From: an uncultured Myxococcales bacterium
GTDB lineage: Bacteria > Myxococcota_A > Bradymonadia > UBA7976 > UBA1532
Assembly (NCBI GenBank): GCA_903847385.1
Contig: CAINDO010000393.1
Location: 1 to 32,421, forward strand
Direction: 5' to 3'
DNA length: 32,421 bases
Shown: positions 7,178-14,843 of the stretch, piece by piece
Numbering within the stretch: the stretch's first letter is position 1
Layout of the letters: every line of letters begins with the position of its first letter
Program-made: the position numbers and the translations under genes
The notes under the pieces: model-generated
The model's input: only the letters and a program-made list of their open reading frames with translations
What the model was told of the DNA's origin: nothing
The model's database searches: none

Positions 7178-8140
7178 ATGTCCCACGTCTCGCTCGCCTT
7201 GCTCGTGCTCCTGGCAGGGTGCGCCGAGGTCTACACACCGGTCGGTTCCGGCGCGGACGCCGAGGTCGAGGGCCGCGGCGGCACCGCCGTCGCGCCCGCG
7301 CCGCCCGAGGGGGCGACCGACGGGGCGGGCGGGGCCGCGCCCCCGTCGAAGCCGGTCGGGCCCGACGACACGCGGCCCGAGCGGGTGGACCCCACCGCGC
7401 CGGAGGAGATCCCCATGGCGGACGCCGGCGCGCCGCCCTCGGGTCGGGACGAGCCCGTCGAGCCCGGTCCCGCCGACCCGGGCTCCGAGCCCCCGCCGCC
7501 GGCGCCGCCGACGCAGGCTCCCCCGGCGGACGCCGGCCCCTGTCAGGGGATCGACTTCATCGGTGAGTGCCAGGGGTCGCTCCTGCGGTACTGCGACAAC
7601 GGAGTGCTCGTCGTCTGGGACTGCGCCTGGTCCGGCGAGCCCTGCGGTTGGGTGGATGCCTCGACCGGGTATGATTGCGGCGGCCGTGGGGCAGGGCCCG
7701 AGGGCGGCGGCGACGACCCGCCGCCGGACCCCTCGCCATCGCCCGTCCCGCCGGGGAGCTGCGGCACGGCAGAAGAGGCGCGTGTCGTCGACCTCGTCAA
7801 CGCGTCCCGGGCGCGGAACGGTCTGGGGGCGCTGGCCTGCGACCCCGCGGCGGTTCAGGCGGCGCGGCTGCACAGCCAGGACCAGTGTCGGCGCGGGTAC
7901 ATGGGGCACGATGGCTCCGATGGCTCCGACCCCGGCGACCGGATGCGGCGACAGGGCGGTGTGTTCTCCGGATGGGGCGAGAACGTCGCGTACGGTGCCT
8001 CCACGCCCGAGGGTGTCCATGACATGTGGATGAACAGCCCCGGCCACCACCGGAACATCATGGGCGCATTCGATCGCATCGGCGTCGGTCTGGACGTGTG
8101 TGGGGGCACCTACTACTGGACCGAAACTTTCATGAACTGA
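7178..8140 (+). CDS. CAP/SCP-domain lipoprotein with six-Cys module
   Basis: The 320-aa protein has a very short signal peptide (MSHVSLALLVLLAGC, lipobox LAGC, Cys 15). A long Pro/Ala/Gly/Asp linker (about 20-120) leads to a six-cysteine module (122-167), a second Pro-rich linker and a C-terminal CAP (SCP/PR1) domain from about 197 to 320. CAP hallmarks visible are LVNASRARNGLGAL, HSQDQC (His 232), GENVAYG (Glu 268) and MWMNSPGHHRNIMG (His 290). Bacterial CAP proteins are extracellular with poorly defined roles (lipid, glycan or peptide binding, or proteolysis). The six-Cys module (C-x8-C-x7-C-x9-C-x6-C-x10-C) recurs three times in the zincin at 19055-20797. The start is set by the P1 promoter. 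ATGs at 7157 and 7166 are alternatives only if in frame and downstream of the transcript start; 7166 is in frame. Confidence 0.87.
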   Translation: MSHVSLALLVLLAGCAEVYTPVGSGADAEVEGRGGTAVAPAPPEGATDGAGGAAPPSKPVGPDDTRPERVDPTAPEEIPMADAGAPPSGRDEPVEPGPADPGSEPPPPAPPTQAPPADAGPCQGIDFIGECQGSLLRYCDNGVLVVWDCAWSGEPCGWVDASTGYDCGGRGAGPEGGGDDPPPDPSPSPVPPGSCGTAEEARVVDLVNASRARNGLGALACDPAAVQAARLHSQDQCRRGYMGHDGSDGSDPGDRMRRQGGVFSGWGENVAYGASTPEGVHDMWMNSPGHHRNIMGAFDRIGVGLDVCGGTYYWTETFMN

Positions 8141-8143
8141 CCG

Positions 8144-8785
8144 ATGATGACTTTCGCCCGAATACTCGCCGCGTTCGTGTGTTTCGCGGTCGCTACGGTG
8201 TCCGTCGCAAGGGCGACGACGATCGTCGATCGGGGCATCGAGGGCCTGGCGCAGCGCGCCGAGCGCGTGGTCCTGGCCCGTGTCACCGGGCAGTCCGTGC
8301 GGGTCGAACAGACCGGCCGGGCGCTCCGGCTCGTCACCGAGACGACCCTGGCCGTCGAGCAGGATGTCGCCGGCCCGAGCGGCGAACACTCGCTCACGCT
8401 GGTGCAGCCCGGGGGCACGGCCTGGATCGGGGGCGAACCCCGGCATCACCGCGTCGACGGCGCCGCCCGTTTCGAGCCCGGCGAGCGGGTGCTGGTCTTC
8501 CTGGAGCGGGCCGGGGACGGCCGCCTGGTGGTGGCCGGCATGGCGCTCGGCAAGTTCACCATCGCGGCGGATCCGCAGACGGGTGAGCTCACCGCGACCC
8601 GGGCCGCCGCCGGGGTCGACGCGAGCCGGACCGTCCGGGCGCCACCGGGGCCGGACGAAGCGGCCGCGGTGCGTCTGGCCCGCCCCGATCCGCGGGCGCG
8701 GTTTCCGCTGGCGGCGCTCGTGGACCGCATCCGTCAGGCGAGCGGCGACCGGGTCGTGACGCCGTCGGCCACGGTGCGCCCGTGA
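8144..8785 (+). CDS. exported protein of unknown function, matrixin companion
   Basis: The 213-aa product has a signal peptide (MMTFARILAAFVCFAVATVS, then ARA) and no lipobox. The mature part is beta-rich: LAQRAERVVLARVTGQSVRV, TETTLAVEQDVAG, LVQPGGTAWIGGEP, RFEPGERVLVFLERAGDG and VVAGMALGKFTI. This reads like a small secreted or periplasmic beta domain, and I recall similar genes next to matrixins in myxobacteria, but no function is known to me. It begins 3 bases after the CAP gene and its stop overlaps the matrixin GTG start by 4 bases, so the two are translationally coupled. A role as chaperone, inhibitor or accessory of the matrixin is a guess from context. Confidence 0.8.
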   Translation: MMTFARILAAFVCFAVATVSVARATTIVDRGIEGLAQRAERVVLARVTGQSVRVEQTGRALRLVTETTLAVEQDVAGPSGEHSLTLVQPGGTAWIGGEPRHHRVDGAARFEPGERVLVFLERAGDGRLVVAGMALGKFTIAADPQTGELTATRAAAGVDASRTVRAPPGPDEAAAVRLARPDPRARFPLAALVDRIRQASGDRVVTPSATVRP

Positions 8786-10461
8786 AGCGCGCGTGTCTGG
8801 CGGCGCTCGTGCTCGCGGCCCCCCCCGCGGCCGCCTACGATCTCATGGGAGTGTCCTGGAGCGGAGACGAGATCCCGGTGCCGTACGTGGTCGACGCGAC
8901 GCTGAGCGACGACCTCACGGACGCGGAGTCCCTGGAAGGCATCCAGATGGGCTTCAACGCCTGGAACGTGCTCCCTTGCTCCAGCATGCGATGGCAGTAC
9001 GCCGGGCGGACGCAGAACCGCGGGTGGGGCGTGGACGACGGCGAGAACGTCGTCACGTTTCTCAACGACTTCTGGGACGACTCGGGCGACACCCTCGCCA
9101 TCACGATGACGATGTGGGGCGGGTGGGGCGACGCGATGAGCGACGCCGACATCAAGTTCAACGGGGTCTGGCACCGGTGGGCGCAGTTCGACGGCGCGCC
9201 CGCGGGCGGGGCCGACGCCACCGACCTGGCCTCCGTGACGACCCACGAGGTCGGTCACGCGTTGGGGTTGAATCACAGCGGCGTGCCCGATGCCACCATG
9301 TGGCCCTCGGTCGGTCCCGGCGACCCCAACCCGAGGACGCTGTCCGCCGACGACATCGCCGGCGCTTGCGCCCTCTATGCGACGGGCCAACCGGCACCGC
9401 GCCCCGAGGACCTGCCGCCGCCGTCGCCCGGTACCGAGCCCGACGAGCCCTCGCCGCCGGCCCCGGGCCCGGCCCCGGACCCCGGTCTGTTCGGCGAGGA
9501 TTGCACGAGCGCGGAGTGTTCGCCCGAGTTGATGTGCATCACCGATCGGTCGGGCGCCACGTTCTGCTCCCGCGCCTGCTCGGACGACGCCGAGTGTGGT
9601 GAAGGATACTGGTGCGCGCCCCTCGCCGGCGGCCAGTCCGCCTGCGCCCGGGGTCGGGACGACCGCCCCGGACTTGCCGGCGTGGGCGAGACCTGCGGTC
9701 GGTCGAACGGCTGCGCCGCCGGACTGCGCTGCATCGCAGACGCGGGTGAGAACTACTGCGTGCAGGACTGCGGCGCCGATGGGCTGTGTTCCGAAGGGTT
9801 CGCCTGTGCGGCCCTCGCGAGCGGGCGGCAGGTCTGCATCCGGGCGGAGAACGGTCTGCCGCGCACCGGCGAGGCCTGCGCGAGCGACGGCCGATGTGCC
9901 GTGGGGCTGATCTGCCTGGCGGACGCGGGCCGGCGGTATTGCACGCGGACCTGCGCCGGCGACGACTGCGGGCCCGGCGCCGCCTGCGTGGCCATCGACC
10001 CCGATGGGATGGCCTGTCGCATCTTGACGCCCGGGACGGAGACCGCGCCCGAGGCGCCGGTCGTGCCCGAGGGCGCGCCGCCGACCCTGGGTTCACCCTG
10101 TGTCTTCGCGCCCGGCCGTCCGGCCTGCGAGGTGGGTCTCGCCTGCGTCGACACCGTGGTGCTCGACGGCACGCTCGTCGAGCCGGGCTATTGCACGGTG
10201 GCCTGCGACGCGGCGCACTGTTGTCCCGCCGGATTGGGGTGCACCCTCGACATCGGTGGACACGGGCGATGTCGGTTGCAGGTGGCGGACGAAGCCGGGC
10301 TCGAATGCGCGCCGGAGGCGGCGGGCGCGGACGACGACAGCCCGCGACCGGAAGGTGTGAAAGACCGAGGCTCGGACACCTTCGGGTGCGCGAGCACGCC
10401 CCTGCCGCTCTTTCTCCTGCTCGGCCTCGGCTTCGGCCGGCGCCGCAAGGTGTCATCGTGA
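8782..10461 (+). CDS. matrixin-type zinc metalloprotease with Cys-rich repeats and MYXO-CTERM-like tail
   Basis: The 559-aa protein starts at GTG 8782 (GTGA overlap). It has a signal peptide (residues 1-18), then a peptidase M10 domain with the zinc motif HEVGHALGLNH (155-165) and a Met-turn M173. No pro-domain Cys switch is apparent. After a Pro-rich linker (about 203-235) come four related Cys-rich segments (about 240-510), each with the pattern C...C..GL.C........C...C. The C-terminus is FGCASTPLPLFLLLGLGFGR plus RRK: Cys, hydrophobic helix, basic cluster. That is the layout of a MYXO-CTERM sorting signal, by which myxobacterial proteins become surface-anchored after processing. I infer a cell-surface protease displaying Cys-rich binding repeats. 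Confidence 0.92.
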   Translation: MKRACLAALVLAAPPAAAYDLMGVSWSGDEIPVPYVVDATLSDDLTDAESLEGIQMGFNAWNVLPCSSMRWQYAGRTQNRGWGVDDGENVVTFLNDFWDDSGDTLAITMTMWGGWGDAMSDADIKFNGVWHRWAQFDGAPAGGADATDLASVTTHEVGHALGLNHSGVPDATMWPSVGPGDPNPRTLSADDIAGACALYATGQPAPRPEDLPPPSPGTEPDEPSPPAPGPAPDPGLFGEDCTSAECSPELMCITDRSGATFCSRACSDDAECGEGYWCAPLAGGQSACARGRDDRPGLAGVGETCGRSNGCAAGLRCIADAGENYCVQDCGADGLCSEGFACAALASGRQVCIRAENGLPRTGEACASDGRCAVGLICLADAGRRYCTRTCAGDDCGPGAACVAIDPDGMACRILTPGTETAPEAPVVPEGAPPTLGSPCVFAPGRPACEVGLACVDTVVLDGTLVEPGYCTVACDAAHCCPAGLGCTLDIGGHGRCRLQVADEAGLECAPEAAGADDDSPRPEGVKDRGSDTFGCASTPLPLFLLLGLGFGRRRKVSS

Positions 10462-11834
10462 CTCTGCGACTGTCCTGCCGCCATGCTCTGCTCCTGCTGT
10501 CCACGACCGCCTGCTCGCCCGCAACGCCGGCCGGAGCGCCACGAACCGACGGACCGTCGGCGGCGAGCGACACGGACCCGGTGACCGAAAAACTCCAGGA
10601 CGGCGTCCGGACGCAGAGCCGTCCCGAGGTCGGCAAACTGTCCGTGGGGTGCACGGGCACGCTGGTCTCGCCGGACGTCGTGATCACCGCCGCCCACTGC
10701 GTGAACTTCGGCAGCGAGCCCGAGCCGGGCCGACGCGGTCAGTTCTACATCGAAGCGGCGGACGGGAGCGAACAGGCCTACTCCATCACGCGCTTCCGGA
10801 GTTACAGCACCGAACTCGGCGCAGACGACATCGCGCTGATGCAACTCGGCGTCTCCGTCCCGCCCGAGGTCGCGACGCCGGCGCCGTTGGCCACCGCCCG
10901 GCCCGCCGACGGCGCCTCTCTGACCGTCTTCGGTTATGGCTGCACCCAGCGGGGGACCCACACCGACTGGCTCAAGCGGAAGGCCACTTTCCGGCAAGGG
11001 GACGCGACCGCCCACTTGTGTCCGGGCGACTCCGGCGGGCCGGTCTTCGACGATGTGCGCGGCGCGGTCCTGCGCATCAACAGCGGTTACTACCTGAACG
11101 CGCGCGGCGACGATCTGTTCGGAGACGTCCCCGGCCTCGTGGCGGACCTGCAATCCCAGGTCGACGCCTGGACGCGGTCCCCGGTACCGCCCCCGCCCGC
11201 CGACGCGACGCCGCCGAGCGTGACGCTGCTCTCCCCGGAGGAGGGCGCCGTCCGGCCCCCGAACACCCAGGTGGTCATCGAAGCGGACGTCGTCGACGAC
11301 GGGGGTCTGGGCGACGTCAGCCTGCACTGGGACTTCAACGGCAAAGACTATCCGTGTCCCACGCAACAGACCAACGTGAGCTGCGCGGTCGACGGCGCGC
11401 GTCGGCGCTGGACCGTGCTGGTCGGCGCGGCTGCGCCCCGGGCTTTCTCGATTCGCGCGCTGGACACGGCGGGCAACGCGACGACGACGCCGCCGCGCAC
11501 CGTGGACGTGCGCGCCGTCCGCGACGTCGAACCGCCCCGGATCGAGGTGGTCTCGCCGTCGCCGGGCGAGACCTGGCCGGCGAACGGCGTGGTCTCGGTC
11601 TCGGCGCTCGTCCGCGATGTGTCGAGCGTCACACGCAGCGAGCTGGTGTGGTCGTTCAATGGCAATCGGTATGGCTGCCCGAGCACGTCGACGTACGTGA
11701 ACTGCGAGGTCATCGGCGACGAGCGCCTCTGGAGCGTCCGGATCGGCACGGGGCGTCGAACGTTCCGGATCGAAGCGAGCGACGCCGCGGGAAACGTGAA
11801 CACCACCGCCGACATGACGATCGAAATCCAATGA
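10458..11834 (+). CDS. trypsin-like serine protease lipoprotein with two Ig-like domains
   Basis: The 458-aa product starts at GTG 10458 (GTGA overlap). The signal peptide ends in LLLLSTTAC (Cys 19). The S1 chymotrypsin-like domain spans about 48-230 with the complete triad: His 80 (VITAAHC), Asp 124 (GADDIAL) and Ser 192 (CPGDSGGP). After the Pro-rich linker RSPVPPPPADATPP come two tandem domains of about 100 aa. Both begin PPxVxxxSPxxG, include a W.FNG..Y.CP segment, two Cys and an ALDTAGN or ASDAAGN end, typical of bacterial Ig-like or cadherin-like repeats. They probably bind substrate or matrix. It is fourth in the operon, and a second S1 lipoprotein with similar S1 features is at 17793-18998. 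Confidence 0.92.
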   Translation: MTLRLSCRHALLLLSTTACSPATPAGAPRTDGPSAASDTDPVTEKLQDGVRTQSRPEVGKLSVGCTGTLVSPDVVITAAHCVNFGSEPEPGRRGQFYIEAADGSEQAYSITRFRSYSTELGADDIALMQLGVSVPPEVATPAPLATARPADGASLTVFGYGCTQRGTHTDWLKRKATFRQGDATAHLCPGDSGGPVFDDVRGAVLRINSGYYLNARGDDLFGDVPGLVADLQSQVDAWTRSPVPPPPADATPPSVTLLSPEEGAVRPPNTQVVIEADVVDDGGLGDVSLHWDFNGKDYPCPTQQTNVSCAVDGARRRWTVLVGAAAPRAFSIRALDTAGNATTTPPRTVDVRAVRDVEPPRIEVVSPSPGETWPANGVVSVSALVRDVSSVTRSELVWSFNGNRYGCPSTSTYVNCEVIGDERLWSVRIGTGRRTFRIEASDAAGNVNTTADMTIEIQ

Positions 11835-11875
11835 TGGGCTTCCCCCGCCTTCGAGAACACGACAGGCTGACGCTC

Positions 11876-12916
11876 ATGCGCCCGTCGAACCCGAAGACTC
11901 TCCCCCTGGTCATGGCCGGGATGCTCGCTCTGGCTTGCGAGGCCGATCCGGGTCTCTCGACCGAGGAGAAGGCGGCCGAGCCGTGCCGACTCGGCGACGT
12001 GAAGCCGTGCACCTGCCCCGATGGAAATCAGCGGACGTCGGTCTGTGGCGGGGACGGATTCTTCATGGAGTGCGCGTGCGGCCCCCATGAGCCGGGTGTA
12101 CCCGTTCGTCCCGAGTCACCGGAGCCCGACGCCGAGCCGGCGGCCCCACCCACACGACCCCCGCGGCCGCGGGATGCCGCGAACGCGCCGCCGGATGCCG
12201 AGTCGCCGCCCCCCGATGCGCGGGTCGAGCCGTCACCCGTCGACGCGTCGGTCCCCCCGCCGGACGCCGAGGAGGCGCCGCCCATCGAACCCGACGCCGC
12301 GGCGCCCGGGCCCGCGCCGGGATGTCCCGGCGAGCCGTCGAGCGTCCGGGTGGGCGCCGTCGACATCTTTCGCTACGAGGCGAGCCATCCCGAAGCCACG
12401 GACCGCGCAGCGTTCCCCGGTGCACAGTCCGCAGCCGGTGGGCCGCCCTTCGACGGGAGCGCCGACGCGTGTAGCCGGGCGGGCGTGCGGCCCTGGCACA
12501 CCATCAGCGGCCCGGAGGCGCGCGGCGCCTGTGAGCGCATCGGCTGGAGACTGTGTTCCGCGCAGGAGCTCACGGTCGCTTGCGGCGGGCCGGATCGCTT
12601 CGACTGGACCTTCGGATCCGAGTTCGACGGCGGCGCCTGCAATCTGCGTCAGGTCTACACGGCGCCCGGGGCGGCGGCGACGAGCGAGGCGCCGACGGGC
12701 GCGTTCCCGCGGTGTGTCAGCGAGGCGGGTGTCTTCGACCTGACGGGCAACCTCTGGGAGTGGGCCGACGACACGATCACGTACCAGGGGGGCGGGTGGC
12801 GGATTCTCGCCGAGCACCACCGCGAGTCCGACCTCGTGTGCGCCGCGGGTGTGCGCGCCGCGGCAGACTTTCGGGGGCCGGACGTCGGCTTCCGCTGCTG
12901 TCGCGACGCGCCGTGA
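11876..12916 (+). CDS. FGE-sulfatase-fold (SUMF1-like) lipoprotein, probably not a formylglycine enzyme
   Basis: The 346-aa protein has a lipoprotein signal peptide (MRPSNPKTLPLVMAGMLALA, then Cys 21). A short Cys cluster (about 37-70, CRLGDVKPCTCPDG) is followed by a Pro/Asp/Ala linker (about 72-155) and a C-terminal domain with SUMF1/FGE features: GWRLCSAQELTVACGG, GVFDLTGNLWEWADD, YQGGGWR, DVGFRCCRD. In true formylglycine-generating enzymes two catalytic Cys are five apart. Here Cys 322 is followed by Arg 327, so the pair is broken and copper-dependent catalysis is unlikely. A binding or structural role fits better. In-frame ATGs at 11831 and 11834 overlap the previous stop, but the ATG at 11876 gives a proper signal peptide. 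It is last in the protease operon and converges with the zincin gene 13 bases away. Confidence 0.85.
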   Translation: MRPSNPKTLPLVMAGMLALACEADPGLSTEEKAAEPCRLGDVKPCTCPDGNQRTSVCGGDGFFMECACGPHEPGVPVRPESPEPDAEPAAPPTRPPRPRDAANAPPDAESPPPDARVEPSPVDASVPPPDAEEAPPIEPDAAAPGPAPGCPGEPSSVRVGAVDIFRYEASHPEATDRAAFPGAQSAAGGPPFDGSADACSRAGVRPWHTISGPEARGACERIGWRLCSAQELTVACGGPDRFDWTFGSEFDGGACNLRQVYTAPGAAATSEAPTGAFPRCVSEAGVFDLTGNLWEWADDTITYQGGGWRILAEHHRESDLVCAAGVRAAADFRGPDVGFRCCRDAP

Positions 12917-12929
12917 GCCGCGCCGACGC

Positions 12930-14543
12930 TCAGCCCTTCCGCTGACCGCCCGCGCAGCCGAGCCAGTCGCCCTCGCGCCACACCGGTCGGCCCGCGGGGG
13001 AGCCGCCGCAACGATCGTCGGCGTCGGGGACACCGTCTCCGTCGGCGTCGGGACCGGCGGAGTGTGTGTTGTTGGCGTGTTGCCCGCCCGCACAACCCTT
13101 CCAGAGACCCTGACCCCAGACCCGGGCCCCGGCGGCGGTGCCGAGACACACGTCCTCGGTGTCGACGACGCCGTCGGCGTCCGAGTCGACGGGCTCCACG
13201 GGGCCATCGGGAACATTGGGGTCGTCGGGGACATCGGGGCCGTTCGGCCCCGGAGGCGGTCCGTCGCGGCGCTCACCCTCGGCGCACCCGAGCCACGCCC
13301 CATCGGTCCAGACGCGCTTGCCTGCCGGCGTCCGCGTACAGAGGTCCACGTCGTCGGAGACACCGTCGGCGTCCGCATCCTCGCCCGGCGGGTCGGGCAG
13401 ATCACCCTCGGCGTCGGGCAGGGTCTCATCGGGGACGTTGGGTTCGACGGGCGAGTCGGGATCTGCGGGCACGTCCGGCTCGACCGGCGTATCGGGTTCG
13501 ACGGGCACGTCCGGCTCCACGGGCGGCTCCGGTTCGACGGGCTCGTCCGGTGTCTCGGGCACGTCCGGCTCGTCCGGCGCCGGCATGGGCTCCCCGAACA
13601 ACGCATGGCGGGCAAACGCGGCCCCGAACAGGCGTTCGGCGAAGGCGCGGATCGGCTCGGCCTCGGGGCCGTTGCGGAGTTTCTCGTAGTAGGCGTCCTG
13701 GTCCGCGCGCGCGAAGGGCGCGAGGGCGCGGCCGACGCGGAACAGATCCATCGCGCGCAGCGTGTTGAACGCCAGGAACTCGCGGAACTGCGCGTTGCCG
13801 CGGAAGTAGGCCGGGTCGTGCTGTTCGACGGCCATGCCCACGGCGAGCGCGTAGACCGAGAACTCGAGGAGGCCGGCCACGGCGTCGCGGCTGCCCTGGT
13901 CCCAGAGGCCGGCGCCCTGGAGGTCGATCGCGACCTCGCCGCCGTTGATGTAGGCGTTCCACTCGTCCCAGAGATAGAGCACCCGGTCGTCCCACTCGAC
14001 CTGCCCGGTGACATAGGTGGCATAGCGCGAACCGCGCAGGGCGGCCGGGATGAACGGGCCGACCTGCGACTTGCGGACGTTCGGCTCGACGACGAGCACC
14101 GCCCGGTTCTCGAGCACGTAGAACCCGTTGGCGCGCTGGCCGGTGTCGTTCAGATGGTTCCGGATGTGCGAGTGGATGCCGTGGCTGGTCTCGTGGCCGT
14201 GCGTGACCTTGTCCGCGTCGCGGTAGGTCGTGCCGTAGGAGGCCGGCAAGTGGGCCTCGATGTCGTTCAACGCGGTGCCCCAACGGGCATTGGCGCTGTT
14301 CTTCTGTGCCGGAAAGTCCACGAACTGCACGCCGGCGCCGGGGATGCCGGCGAAGTCCGCAGCGTCGATCTTGGGCGCGCAGCCGCCCGCACCGCAGGGA
14401 TCCGCGGCGAGGGCGGCGGGGACCTCCGGCGCCACGGCGGGGTCGGGCGCCTCGGCGGGGACGTCGGCGCAGGCGCCGAGCGCGAGGGTGAGAAGGCTGA
14501 GCGCCGCGGCGCGGCCGGTGAGGGGATGTCGGAACGTGGCCAT
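12930..14543 (-). CDS. HExxH zincin-like lipoprotein with TSP3-type calcium repeats
   Basis: The 537-aa protein starts at ATG 14543. It has a lipoprotein signal peptide (lipobox LGAC, Cys 25). The N-terminal domain (about 58-320) holds GHETSHGIHSH (116-126), giving a zinc-type HExxH (H117, E118, H121), and DEWNAYING (193-201), where E194 could be the third ligand. An Asp/Glu/Pro/Val linker (about 325-400) is made of PVEPDVP-like repeats. Three C-terminal repeats of about 40 aa follow, each starting DxDxDGVxD and containing C..TPAG..VW..G.W.GCA.G, a thrombospondin-type-3 calcium motif. The same DExNxYING motif occurs in the zincin at 19055-20797. Protease activity is predicted, not known. Sigma-54 promoter P2 lies 35 bases upstream. 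Confidence 0.85.
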   Translation of the reverse strand: MATFRHPLTGRAAALSLLTLALGACADVPAEAPDPAVAPEVPAALAADPCGAGGCAPKIDAADFAGIPGAGVQFVDFPAQKNSANARWGTALNDIEAHLPASYGTTYRDADKVTHGHETSHGIHSHIRNHLNDTGQRANGFYVLENRAVLVVEPNVRKSQVGPFIPAALRGSRYATYVTGQVEWDDRVLYLWDEWNAYINGGEVAIDLQGAGLWDQGSRDAVAGLLEFSVYALAVGMAVEQHDPAYFRGNAQFREFLAFNTLRAMDLFRVGRALAPFARADQDAYYEKLRNGPEAEPIRAFAERLFGAAFARHALFGEPMPAPDEPDVPETPDEPVEPEPPVEPDVPVEPDTPVEPDVPADPDSPVEPNVPDETLPDAEGDLPDPPGEDADADGVSDDVDLCTRTPAGKRVWTDGAWLGCAEGERRDGPPPGPNGPDVPDDPNVPDGPVEPVDSDADGVVDTEDVCLGTAAGARVWGQGLWKGCAGGQHANNTHSAGPDADGDGVPDADDRCGGSPAGRPVWREGDWLGCAGGQRKG

Positions 14544-14577
14544 GGGGAATCTCCCGTGGATGGGGCGTCGGGTGTTT

Positions 14578-14593
14578 TGCAAAGCGCGGGCCA
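14578..14593 (-). promoter_or_regulatory. sigma-54 promoter P2 (TGGCCCG-N4-TTGCA)
   Basis: Read on the minus strand this is TGGCCCG CGCT TTGCA, one mismatch to the consensus, with exact GG-N10-GC spacing. The predicted start at about 14567 gives a 24-base leader to the zincin ATG at 14543. It is back-to-back with P3. Confidence 0.72.
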
Positions 14594-14633
14594 GGACGGG
14601 GCGCCTCGTTCTGCGGCGCTCGGGCCGCGGAAT

Positions 14634-14653
14634 GTGTGCCATGGGATGCACAC
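14634..14653. promoter_or_regulatory. inverted repeat GTGTGC-N8-GCACAC
   Basis: Perfect 6-bp arms at 14634-14639 and 14648-14653 lie between divergent sigma-54 promoters P2 and P3, beside the 16-bp palindrome. It could be a second activator site. No known consensus is recognised. Confidence 0.4.
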
Positions 14654-14668
14654 CTTGCACACGCCGGT

Positions 14669-14684
14669 GGGACATCGATGTCCC
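14669..14684. promoter_or_regulatory. perfect 16-bp palindrome GGGACATCGATGTCCC (candidate enhancer)
   Basis: The sequence is its own reverse complement over 16 bases. Its centre is about 109 bases from the predicted P2 start and about 108 from the P3 start, the usual distance for an upstream activating sequence bound by a sigma-54 enhancer-binding protein. One site could serve both divergent genes. The 300-base gap 14544-14843 holds only these regulatory signals. Confidence 0.6.
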
Positions 14685-14757
14685 GAATCGGGCGGGGCGA
14701 CGCCGGAATACATCGTCATTCGAGCCCATGGAGCCCAGGAAGAAGCGGGCGGTCTCG

Positions 14758-14773
14758 TGGCATGACAAATGCT
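14758..14773 (+). promoter_or_regulatory. sigma-54 promoter P3 (TGGCATG-N4-ATGCT)
   Basis: The site matches 10 of 12 consensus positions, with exact GG-N10-GC spacing (14759-14760 and 14771-14772). The predicted start is near 14784, leaving a 60-base leader that ends with a good Shine-Dalgarno (AAGGAG, 14832-14837) before ATG 14844. Its -12 element ATGCT is the same as that of P1. Confidence 0.65.
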
Positions 14774-14843
14774 AGGCGCGAGAGCACCGTGCGCTCCGGG
14801 TCACAGTTACCCGGGCGCCGAGCTTTCACTGAAGGAGACATCC

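Noticed and set aside
10188..11831. Long minus-strand frame under the trypsin-like gene
   Set aside because: It is a high-GC shadow frame with His/Arg-rich low-complexity translation. The plus strand has signal peptide, triad and Ig domains.
11831..11875. Start of the FGE-fold gene at 11831 or 11834 (ATGATGA overlap)
   Set aside because: It would place 14-15 extra residues before a complete lipoprotein signal peptide that begins at 11876. It is possible, but less likely.
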